Shown: one piece after another, positions 8,335 to 15,092 of the stretch
Numbering within the stretch: the stretch's first letter is position 1
How the letters are laid out: every line of letters begins with the position of its first letter
Origin: Bacillota bacterium
Lineage (GTDB): Bacteria; Bacillota; Clostridia; Acetivibrionales; DTU013
Direction: 5' to 3'
DNA: 64,000 nucleotides
NCBI GenBank assembly: GCA_023426125.1
Contig: JAFABI010000012.1
Span: 117,474-181,473, forward strand
The notes under the pieces: model-generated
What the model saw: the letters and a program-made list of their open reading frames with translations, nothing else
What the model was told of the DNA's origin: nothing
The model's database searches: none
Program-made: the position numbers and the translations under genes

Positions 8335-9351
8335 ATGAAAAAGCTAACCATCGTAGAGATAGCCAAAATGGCTGGAGTTTCACCGGCGGCAGTTTCAATC
8401 GTCATTAACGGCAAAAAGGGGGTAAGCGACAAAACCAGGCTTAAGGTCTCCGAAATTATAGAAAAGCTTCAGTATACGCCCAACCCAAGCTCTCGAAGGC
8501 TGCTTTTCAACAAATCCAACAACATTGCCATCCTTTTCAAAAAAAGCCTTCAGCCTCTTGAGCACCTGTTTTATTCCGAATTGAACAGCGTGGTCATCAG
8601 TGAATGTGAAGCCCGTGGTTATAACCTGATTTACACCTCGGCCTCGCTGGAAAATGATACGGTAAGCCTGCCTGCCGTCATTAAGGCCCGCGACGTGGAC
8701 GGAGTGATTTTCTACGGGGATGCCGACCCGCTGATTGAAAGTGCATTAAAAAAATATGACCTTCCGTATATATTGGTAGACAGCCACCTGCAGAATGAGG
8801 AGAAACTGAGTGTCCGTGCAGACTATGCCTCGGCAGCCTATACGGCAATGAAGCACTTGATAGGGCTTGGCCACAAGCAGATCGCCTTTGTCGGCAACCA
8901 CTCGCTGCAAAACCATTATGCGCAAACCTTTTCAGGCTTCAAAAGGGCTATAGAGGAAAATGCTTTTACCATTCCCATGAACTGGATACAGTTTGAGGCC
9001 TACGATGAGAATGCGGCGGCAATTTGCATGAACGGAATTCTGAAGGGTCCTTTGCTTCCTACGGCGGTTTTTTGCTCGGCAGACATCTATGCCATCGGGG
9101 CCATGAGAAGCATAAAGGAGCATAACCTGAAAATCCCGCAGGATATCTCTGTTGTGGGCATTGACGACATACTTCTCTGCCAGTATGTCGAGCCGCCGCT
9201 AACTACCGCCAGGATCGATAAGAGAGAAATGGGCAGGATAGCAATTGACCTGCTGATTAAGAGAGTTGAAGATGAGAAGGTTGAAAGCAAAGTACTGACC
9301 TCCGAAGCGCTTGTAATCCGCTCCAGTACGTCGGTTCCGCGCAGCTCTTGA
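8335..9351 (+). CDS. LacI-family transcriptional regulator of the DegT operon
   Basis: DNA-binding repressor of about 338 aa, divergent from the DegT operon. Residues 1-50 form the LacI helix-turn-helix (TIVEIAKMAGVSPAAVS, then the hinge helix region NPSSRRLLFNKSNNIAILF), followed by a periplasmic-binding-protein-like ligand domain ending DISVVGIDDILLCQYVEPPLTT. ATG 8335 is preferred because LacI proteins begin right before the helix-turn-helix, though its RBS is poor; ATG 8305 is an alternative. Paired operators at 8007 and 8284 point to control of both the operon and itself. The effector is presumably a sugar or amino sugar handled by the operon. In B. subtilis the comparable ntdABC genes are also governed by a LacI-type regulator, NtdR. 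Confidence 0.9.
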   Translation: MKKLTIVEIAKMAGVSPAAVSIVINGKKGVSDKTRLKVSEIIEKLQYTPNPSSRRLLFNKSNNIAILFKKSLQPLEHLFYSELNSVVISECEARGYNLIYTSASLENDTVSLPAVIKARDVDGVIFYGDADPLIESALKKYDLPYILVDSHLQNEEKLSVRADYASAAYTAMKHLIGLGHKQIAFVGNHSLQNHYAQTFSGFKRAIEENAFTIPMNWIQFEAYDENAAAICMNGILKGPLLPTAVFCSADIYAIGAMRSIKEHNLKIPQDISVVGIDDILLCQYVEPPLTTARIDKREMGRIAIDLLIKRVEDEKVESKVLTSEALVIRSSTSVPRSS

Positions 9352-9577
9352 AAAGGGTTGTGCGCAGATTTCCCCACCTCTTTCATTGGCGCAGGCTTCA
9401 GCAGTCGGACATCTGCCCTTTTTGAATCTCAGGCATATCGCTGTTATATATGGTCCGTATCTTTTTCCTTGACTTAAATACTTGTAACTGTAATAAGGCA
9501 TACATCCTTTTATCCTTCAGTTTCTGTGGGGTATACTTACAAGTAACCTTTTTGCTTTTCAGTGCACAGGTACTGGC

Positions 9578-10618
9578 TTATAACGGATGGTGTACCTGCC
9601 TGTGCCTTTCCCTGATCTCCTCCGGGCTTGCCGTGCCGGTAACCCCTAACTTTTTGATCGTCACATCGGCTGCCAGGTTGGCAAAGGATGCCGCTTCCCA
9701 GGGCTCCGCCCCTGCTGCGATGGCACAGGAAAAGGCTGAAAGGAACGTATCTCCGGCTCCACAGAAATCGATGGGAGGTTTTACATCATGGGAGGGAATG
9801 TGTATGGCAGTTTGTGAATCGGCGTAAACACAGCCTTTTGGCCCCATGGTCATGCATACCTTTGACTGATTGCGTTTTGCAAGGACCCTGGCCGTATCGA
9901 AGTAATCCTCAAGCTTCATAGAAGACGGTTGACCGTCCTTATATACGGCTCTTGTCCCTTCAACTTCATTGGGCTTGAGGATTGCATGCGTATAAAGGTT
10001 TATCCTGTCCCTGCTGTCTACGACGACCTTTAGACCGGCTTTCGCAAGAGACAGCAGCTTATTTCTAACCTCCTGCGTTATACAGCCATAGGGTAGCTGG
10101 TCGGAAACACATAAAACGTCAATACGGCCCGCGCATTGTTCCAATGCCTCCAACAGCTTCACTTCGTCCCCCCGGGGCAGCTCTTCGTAGTTGTTGAAAT
10201 CCAATCTCGGATCTTCATACTCCACGGAGGAAATACCTTTTCTTATGGGTTTGCAATAAGCATTGGTCCCGGCGGTTTCGCTGACAACAATGCTGCCGGT
10301 ATCAGTCCCCGCTTCCTGCAATTTTTTCACCAGTGCGTCCCCTCTCCAGTCACGGCCCACCACTCCCAGAACCTCTATACTTTCAGGCTGCAATGCGGCT
10401 ATATTGGCGGCGGCATTCCCTCCTCCGCCCGGGGACATCCTTTCTTTTACAACAGGCAGCGGAAAGTGAGGCGTCTCCCTCGAAAGCTCGCTTTTGGTCA
10501 TATCGGCCTGCCAGTAGACGTCCAGGCAAATATCCCCCAGCAGGGCAGCCTTCACTTTATTAATTTTAACAAAGATGTCCTCCAGCTTTGCACAGCTGAT
10601 TCCTTGAAACACTTCCAT
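9578..10618 (-). CDS. PfkB/ribokinase-family sugar kinase (RfaE1/HldE kinase-like)
   Basis: ATP-dependent sugar or sugar-phosphate kinase of about 347 aa. Seen: substrate-binding glycine run MSPGGGGNAAANIAAL near 61-76, ADP-site region VCMTMGPKGCVY, and the PfkB C-terminal signature DFCGAGDTFLSAF, whose GAGD Asp is the catalytic base. The overall plan matches the kinase domain of heptose-7-phosphate kinase RfaE, but no nucleotidyltransferase domain follows. ATG 10618 follows AGGTGA by five bases; a GTG at 10627 is possible. Last gene of a three-gene operon, starting one base after the stop of the preceding gene. The substrate may be a heptose, but that is inference. Confidence 0.88.
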   Translation of the reverse strand: MEVFQGISCAKLEDIFVKINKVKAALLGDICLDVYWQADMTKSELSRETPHFPLPVVKERMSPGGGGNAAANIAALQPESIEVLGVVGRDWRGDALVKKLQEAGTDTGSIVVSETAGTNAYCKPIRKGISSVEYEDPRLDFNNYEELPRGDEVKLLEALEQCAGRIDVLCVSDQLPYGCITQEVRNKLLSLAKAGLKVVVDSRDRINLYTHAILKPNEVEGTRAVYKDGQPSSMKLEDYFDTARVLAKRNQSKVCMTMGPKGCVYADSQTAIHIPSHDVKPPIDFCGAGDTFLSAFSCAIAAGAEPWEAASFANLAADVTIKKLGVTGTASPEEIRERHRQVHHPL

Positions 10619-10619
10619 T

Positions 10620-11621
10620 TTAGTCACCTATCCCCTGTGGCGCTTCCGGCAGCTTTAAGATCAACTTCCTGTATAGATTGGGTATGGTATCCTTATGATC
10701 GCCGCAGAAATGCCAGCCTTTCCCTCCTACGCTTGTCGGCCTGTTGACGATGTTTTTCCGCGGCCTGTAATAGTAGTGGGGATCGCTGTAGCCTATCTTT
10801 GACCGGTAATCGCCAAGGTCCACCAGGTCAAAATTCGCAGTCGTGATCCTAAACGTGGGATAACCGAGATTTCTGGCGATGGATAATGCTTTTAAGAATA
10901 CCTCGGGGCCGATGACTCCCGAGCCGAAGTTGAGGAAAACGCCGCCATCAAGCCTCGATACCGAGTGGCACATTTTATGGAAATCCACTCCGCTGGCAGC
11001 CCCGATTGCGGCAAAATCCACAATGGGGTGCTGGTGGATGATGTCCGTCCCCAAAGCGATATGATAGGTTGCCGGAACTCCGTTCCCGTATGCCTGGTAA
11101 AGCACGCAGTCTTCCTTGTATGGAAACCTTTCGGGATTCTCCCCGATATATACGGCAAGGCTTTCACCATAGCCCAGACCTTTTTTGGCTCCGGCCTGCA
11201 AAGCTTCGTTCATCCACCGGCCGGTTTCATCCCACATCCCGAAGGAACCGTCTTCAATGGCGGTGGGCACATCCTCCGAGGTGCCTCCGTTGAAAGCCAG
11301 CTCAAAGTCGTGAATGCTTCCGGCCCCATTTCCCGAAACATGCGTTACAAGACCTCTCCTGATTAGATCAATAATGTATCTGGACATCCCGTTTTTGATT
11401 ACATGGGCGCCCATGGACCAGATCACCGGCCTCCGGTTTGTCCTGGCCAGGACGATACGGTCGATAAGGCTGTCAAATTCGGCATCCCCCCAATCCTTTA
11501 CAGCATCGTTGAGGCTAGCCATATTTTCGATGGTGACAAGGTTTTTTCTTTCCTTGACCGAATAGGTTTTGATATTTGAGAAATCCAGTTGTCCTTCAAT
11601 CCGAATATTATGATCCTTCAT
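10620..11621 (-). CDS. Conserved protein of unknown function, deoxyhypusine-synthase-like in part
   Basis: About 333 aa, sandwiched between the HAD phosphatase and the sugar kinase in one operon. I do not recognise it with confidence. Visible motifs: VIWSMGAHVIKNGMSR (about 80-95), THVSGNGAGSIHDFELA (about 104-120), HIALGTDIIHQHP (about 205-217) and FLNFGSGVIGPEVFLKAL (about 240-257). The alternating glycine-rich and His/Asp segments suggest a Rossmann-type NAD-binding enzyme; the arrangement recalls deoxyhypusine synthase, which also binds NAD, but a diagnostic lysine is not evident. ATG 11621 has AGGAG eight bases upstream. Tight packing with a sugar kinase suggests it acts on the same sugar. 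Confidence 0.8.
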   Translation of the reverse strand: MKDHNIRIEGQLDFSNIKTYSVKERKNLVTIENMASLNDAVKDWGDAEFDSLIDRIVLARTNRRPVIWSMGAHVIKNGMSRYIIDLIRRGLVTHVSGNGAGSIHDFELAFNGGTSEDVPTAIEDGSFGMWDETGRWMNEALQAGAKKGLGYGESLAVYIGENPERFPYKEDCVLYQAYGNGVPATYHIALGTDIIHQHPIVDFAAIGAASGVDFHKMCHSVSRLDGGVFLNFGSGVIGPEVFLKALSIARNLGYPTFRITTANFDLVDLGDYRSKIGYSDPHYYYRPRKNIVNRPTSVGGKGWHFCGDHKDTIPNLYRKLILKLPEAPQGIGD

Positions 11622-11640
11622 CGCTATGCTCCTTCCGTGT

Positions 11641-11707
11641 ATGTCAGCGTACCTGTCCCCTTGACATGTCCCCTTGACATATGTCAAGGGGACATGTACG
11701 CTGACAT
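11641..11707. repeat. Large inverted repeat with internal direct duplication
   Basis: Left arm 11641-11667 (ATGTCAGCGTAC, then TGTCCCCTTGACAT) pairs with right arm 11681-11707 with one mismatch; between them 11668-11680 is a direct copy of the inner arm (GTCCCCTTGACAT), so two alternative hairpins can form. It lies just upstream of the RBS of the gene starting at 11621 and inside the HAD operon. Confidence 0.85.
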
Positions 11708-11729
11708 AGGACCGTTGATATCATATACC

Positions 11730-11752
11730 GGACGGCCAATGGCCGCCCCTGC
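11730..11752. repeat. Short palindromic interspersed repeat (variant copy)
   Basis: GGACGGCCAATGGCCGCCCC: same frame as the GGACGCGCAATGCGCG repeats at 17471, 33868 and 62692, but with both hairpin arms changed together (GGCC..GGCC for GCGC..GCGC) around the AAT loop. Confidence 0.65.
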
Positions 11753-11760
11753 ATCGAGAG

Positions 11761-12573
11761 TCAGGACCGGCCGGGTAACAGCCACGCAAGGATTTCTTCA
11801 AGGTTTTCGAAGTCACCCGATATTCCATGCGCCCCTGCCTTGACAAGCCGCTTCCTCTTCGCCTCATTCATCCCGCAAAGCTTTTCCTCGTCGCTGGCCA
11901 CTCCCAGGGTTATTGCGCCTACTTCCCTTCCCAGGGCAATTTCCACCTTGCCGTCCCCGATCACTGCAACCTCCAGCCCTTCCAGCTTGTTCTCCAGCAC
12001 CAGCTTCCTCAATATCGCCTCCTTGGAACAATCGATCTTTCCCGGAGGGGCGCCGGCAATTTCCTTGAAATACTTCGCAAGCCCCAGGGCTTCGGCCTCC
12101 CTGACGACATCCGGTTGGTCGGTGCCGCTTGCGATATAAATATCGATCCCGTTCGCTGTCAGGGCATCCAGCAATTTTTCGCTCTCCTTGATAAGATATT
12201 CTTTAACCGTCTTCTCACCGCTTTTGATGGATGCCAGTCTACTTTCCACAGGCTCCATGAGCCTCCGGTTATATTCCGCCTTATACCACCACGGGTCCTC
12301 CGGCGCTCCCGGATTCCTGCCGTGCCGTTTGACGGCCTCCGCAAGCCAGATCATCTGATGGATTGTCTGAATTCCCACGGATTGATCAATAAATTCCCTT
12401 ACCTCTTTTACCAGTTCCTCGTCAACGGGCGTTCCGCCTGCGATCATTTCCAGCATCAGGGGCTCCATGATCCCTTCCCAGCCGTGCCTCAAGGTTGAAA
12501 TTGTCCCGTCAAAGTCAAATACTACGGCCTTCAATCGGGATCTTGCTTCCGACAAATGAATCAATATCTCCAT
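11761..12573 (-). CDS. HAD-superfamily phosphatase
   Basis: Haloacid-dehalogenase-type phosphohydrolase of 270 aa. Motif I is VVFDFDGT with nucleophile Asp20 and acid/base Asp22; motif II is the Ser/Thr in IYIASGTDQ; motif IV acidic residues appear in VAVIGDGKVEIAL. A helical cap lies between residues 40 and 130. ATG 12573 follows AGAGGA by seven bases; an upstream in-frame codon at 12606 overlaps the promoter -10 box, which excludes it. First gene of the operon with the unknown protein and the RfaE-like kinase. Such enzymes remove phosphate from sugar phosphates, as NtdB does for kanosamine-6-phosphate and GmhB for heptose bisphosphate. Confidence 0.9.
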   Translation of the reverse strand: MEILIHLSEARSRLKAVVFDFDGTISTLRHGWEGIMEPLMLEMIAGGTPVDEELVKEVREFIDQSVGIQTIHQMIWLAEAVKRHGRNPGAPEDPWWYKAEYNRRLMEPVESRLASIKSGEKTVKEYLIKESEKLLDALTANGIDIYIASGTDQPDVVREAEALGLAKYFKEIAGAPPGKIDCSKEAILRKLVLENKLEGLEVAVIGDGKVEIALGREVGAITLGVASDEEKLCGMNEAKRKRLVKAGAHGISGDFENLEEILAWLLPGRS

Positions 12574-12604
12574 ATTCCATCCTCTTGATGTTTTATATGA
12601 GTTC

Positions 12605-12633
12605 ATTATAATAGGAATCAGCTAATTTGTCAA
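12605..12633 (-). promoter_or_regulatory. Consensus sigma-A promoter of the HAD-kinase operon
   Basis: Minus strand TTGACA (12628-12633), exactly 17 bases, TATAAT (12605-12610): a perfect consensus promoter about 30 bases before the HAD start. Confidence 0.88.
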
Positions 12634-12650
12634 TTGATTTAACAAATTAG
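12622..12650. promoter_or_regulatory. Inverted repeat over the -35 box, possible operator
   Basis: CTAATTTGT (12622-12630) and ACAAATTAG (12642-12650) form a perfect 9-bp inverted repeat with 11-base spacing that covers the -35 hexamer. A consensus promoter with such an overlap is commonly repressor controlled. It does not match the TAAAAGGTTTTA operators. Confidence 0.5.
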
Positions 12651-12684
12651 GCTCAAGTATACCCTGCACATCAACCTTGTTTTA

Positions 12685-12757
12685 TGCCACAGACACAAGT
12701 GGGGACAGCTCCGCCTGCCAGTTCCTCTAGCAAGCGGGACCATCCCCGCTTATGGCA
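12685..12757. repeat. Imperfect long inverted repeat
   Basis: TGCCA ... AAGTGGGGAC on the left faces ATCCCCGCTTATGGCA on the right. It may act as a weak terminator for the decayed aldolase copy or be one of the GGGGAC-type extragenic palindromes of this region. Confidence 0.45.
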
Positions 12758-12777
12758 CATTAAGTCTGCTTTTGGAC

Positions 12778-13027
12778 CTACTTCCCCAGTTCCTTCACCA
12801 GGCTTTTTCTATAAGCTTCACTCTCCCAATTGCGGATGAAGTCGATCTCCTTCTCCGACATGGTCTTTAAGGGAAGCCCGCTTTTCTTTATCCCATCTAC
12901 CACATAAAGGTATGCAAGGAGAGTCTCTTCAATGGTCTGGGCCTCGGAGAAATTGGTTTTGTACACGATTTCCCCTGTCTTTGAATTTATGTTGAAATAA
13001 TCTGCAATGTATGCCGTCGCTTATGAT
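12778..13027 (-). pseudogene. Decayed 3' copy of the rhamnulose-phosphate aldolase gene
   Basis: Nearly the same sequence as the 3' end of the intact aldolase gene at 15093-16151: the last about 60 codons are present with roughly one base in ten changed (both end SLVKELGK), and the similarity goes on to about 13027. Relative to the intact gene 108 bases (15311-15418) are missing, the junction lying at a shared TTGA. Upstream of 13027 similarity stops and an A+T-rich insert starts. No start codon or RBS; not expected to be functional. Confidence 0.9.
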
Positions 13028-13255
13028 ATAGCCTTACCAATTTATATGTTACGTATCCATACTGCAATACTTAACTTTTATATTTAATTATATACTGTGT
13101 TTTTAGGCATTAAGGCACCCGACTTTATCAAAAAAAGACTAAATTTTTTTTCAAAATAATGAAACTTTTTGAATATTTAACAGTCTTATACTATAGAGGG
13201 TAAAATCGTCGCTCTGTATTAAAATTAGAATACCAAAAAGGAGGCGGAACAAGCG

Positions 13256-13315
13256 ATGAAACATATTAGATCACCTGACAAACGAAAAAAGCTCTCGCAT
13301 ATCCCCACATCTTGA
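13256..13315 (+). CDS. Possible 19-codon leader peptide with strong ribosome binding site
   Basis: ATG at 13256 is preceded by AAAAGGAGGCGG, one of the best RBSs in the window, and reads MKHIRSPDKRKKLSHIPTS before a TGA. The peptide is very basic. Its 3' half forms the left arm of a long-range stem (13287-13355). It may be a translated leader that controls the secreted protein gene at 13441, or a small peptide in its own right. No homologue is recognised. Confidence 0.4.
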   Translation: MKHIRSPDKRKKLSHIPTS

Positions 13316-13355
13316 CGTACCGAAGTCTTTTGATTGCGTGGATATTTAAGAGCTT
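13287..13355 (+). promoter_or_regulatory. Long-range RNA stem in the leader of the secreted protein gene
   Basis: AAGCTCT and ATATCCCCAC (13287-13308) can pair with GTGGATAT and AGAGCTT (13338-13355), with a 3-base bulge on each side and a loop of about 30 bases. The left arm overlaps the end of the small open frame, so translation of that frame would open the stem, as in attenuators. Confidence 0.45.
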
Positions 13356-13440
13356 ATGAAGTATTTTACAACAGTGTTGGTCTCAATGCAACTGGGATTT
13401 ACTGAAGCATAAAAAAATTTAAATAGCGAGGAGAATTATT

Positions 13441-14577
13441 ATGAAAAAAACTATTACACTGCTACTTACCTTAACACTAATTATTGGAACTGTTCTCGGA
13501 ACCGTTAACGTGAATGCGGACTCGTCATCAAATTTATCTTTTAAATATGTAATAACTCCAAAATCACCAGAGTGGAAGAATTTTACCCCAGTAGAATTGA
13601 AGAAGAAGTTAAATATCCCAATACAGGATGCAGAAAATATGGATACAGGCACATTATTAAACGTTATCTTGGATTATCCATTTTTAGGGGATATTTATGC
13701 ATTTGATGATCCATTGAAGGGAATTGATTTTCTTGCAGTACAATTTAATGGATTAAAAGTCCTTTTGGAAAGGGAAGACCTTAAAGATAAGCTAGTGGAG
13801 GGTTACAAAGATTCAGCAAATAAAATAATGAAACTCAACGATAGTGAAAAAATCAATAATGAAGAAAGACATAAGCATAAATATAGAGAAGCGCTTTTAT
13901 CCTATCCTGCAGTTTTCAATAAACTTAACAAAACAGAAAAAGATATTATCGTTTCAGATTCCAAAAAAGTAGCAGATAAGATTGATACAAATCCTATAAA
14001 CGTAGAACATGCCGACAAATTTGGATCACCAGCATCACGTAAAGCAGCATTTACAGCAGCATTCAGAGCAACACTCACAGCATCACGTTCATCAATACTT
14101 ACAACAATGCCTGCACTAATGCTTGCAGCGGCTGGAGACACCATAAGAACTGGATATGTCGGTACTCCAAATTTTACACTTGTAGAAGTATTTGAACGGG
14201 AAGAAATGTCTATCTCTGATAAGAACGCTTTAGATGCTTATATAACTTCAGTATACCCATATGCTATCAGACTCAGAAGCGCTTCTTATAAGTACAACTG
14301 CCATTCTTATGCATGGTATAGTACATCTGCCTCTAACACCTGGTGGATGAATAATCCTACCGCATATATGACTGATGGCAGCTATATTAAACGTACAACT
14401 GCAACAAGTGGTATGAAAGCATATTATGGTGCAGGACATACCGGAATAATATCATCCGTGAGTGGTACCAATATAACAGTAACTTCCAAATGGGGTGGTT
14501 ATGGATTATATACTCATGCAGAATATTCTTGTCCGTATTATTCGGGAATCCTGAATACTTATTGGCAACTTTTTTAA
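13441..14577 (+). CDS. Secreted protein with C-terminal NlpC/P60- or CHAP-like cysteine peptidase region
   Basis: Exported protein of 378 aa with signal peptide at 1-27 (ITLLLTLTLIIGTVLG core, cleavage after VNA). Residues 28-270 are helical and charged with no recognised domain. The C-terminal about 100 residues contain YNCHSYAWYS (Cys near 287) followed by DGSY and GHTGIISSV (His near 336), the order of the catalytic Cys and His in NlpC/P60-like amidases. Such proteins may cut peptidoglycan peptides or act on other cells. The gene is clearly A+T-rich against its neighbours and lies on the opposite strand inside the rhamnose locus, a sign of transfer. RBS GAGGAG. A lipoprotein gene follows after 13 bases. 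Confidence 0.75.
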   Translation: MKKTITLLLTLTLIIGTVLGTVNVNADSSSNLSFKYVITPKSPEWKNFTPVELKKKLNIPIQDAENMDTGTLLNVILDYPFLGDIYAFDDPLKGIDFLAVQFNGLKVLLEREDLKDKLVEGYKDSANKIMKLNDSEKINNEERHKHKYREALLSYPAVFNKLNKTEKDIIVSDSKKVADKIDTNPINVEHADKFGSPASRKAAFTAAFRATLTASRSSILTTMPALMLAAAGDTIRTGYVGTPNFTLVEVFEREEMSISDKNALDAYITSVYPYAIRLRSASYKYNCHSYAWYSTSASNTWWMNNPTAYMTDGSYIKRTTATSGMKAYYGAGHTGIISSVSGTNITVTSKWGGYGLYTHAEYSCPYYSGILNTYWQLF

Positions 14578-14590
14578 AGGATAATTAATT

Positions 14591-14980
14591 ATGAAAAAAT
14601 CTCTTTTATTTTTGACGTGTTTGTCTGTATTTGCTCTAAGCATATCAGGATGCCAGAATTCATCAACCAAAAAAATTGAAAATACAACAAATATAGTCAT
14701 TGGATATGGTTTTAACAGTTATGCTGCTATGATAACCGACCAGGAAGAAATAAAGCAACTTGAAGATGCTTTCAATGAGGCAGAGTTTGCTGAATCTGAC
14801 TCAAGTATACAGCAGCCATATCTAATCATCACTTTTTATTGTAAGAAGGGTACAACATCATTTTATGTTGATGAAAATGATGTTATAAAATTAAAAGATG
14901 GAAGCTACAAAAAATCGAAGCAAATAAACTTTAAAAGGTTATATTTGATCTATAATGAATATTTATCTAGCAAAAAGTAA
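14591..14980 (+). CDS. Small lipoprotein of unknown function
   Basis: 129 aa with a lipoprotein signal: hydrophobic core LLFLTCLSVFALS and lipobox SISGC (lipidated Cys21). The mature part is acidic and short, with alternating strands (YLIITFYCKKGTTSFYVDE), and resembles small membrane-anchored proteins with no defined activity. It is co-transcribed with the secreted peptidase-like gene (13-base gap) and shares its A+T-rich composition. It could be a partner or an immunity protein for it; this is speculation. Confidence 0.75.
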   Translation: MKKSLLFLTCLSVFALSISGCQNSSTKKIENTTNIVIGYGFNSYAAMITDQEEIKQLEDAFNEAEFAESDSSIQQPYLIITFYCKKGTTSFYVDENDVIKLKDGSYKKSKQINFKRLYLIYNEYLSSKK

Positions 14981-14989
14981 TTAACGAGA

Positions 14990-15020
14990 CTGTGCCATTA
15001 GTTAGGCGCTAATGGCACAG
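14990..15020 (+). terminator. Strong hairpin after the two-gene insert
   Basis: Perfect 12-bp stem CTGTGCCATTAG / CTAATGGCACAG with a 7-base loop, followed by a T-rich stretch, ten bases after the lipoprotein stop. Confidence 0.85.
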
Positions 15021-15092
15021 ATCTTCTATTTATTCCATCTCTCTATATTCTTTTAATCATTAAGCTTTTTGTCCATATTCTAATCTGTAGAC

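Noticed and set aside
11827..12498. 223-codon plus-strand frame over the HAD gene
   Set aside because: Antisense shadow of a well-supported phosphatase gene.
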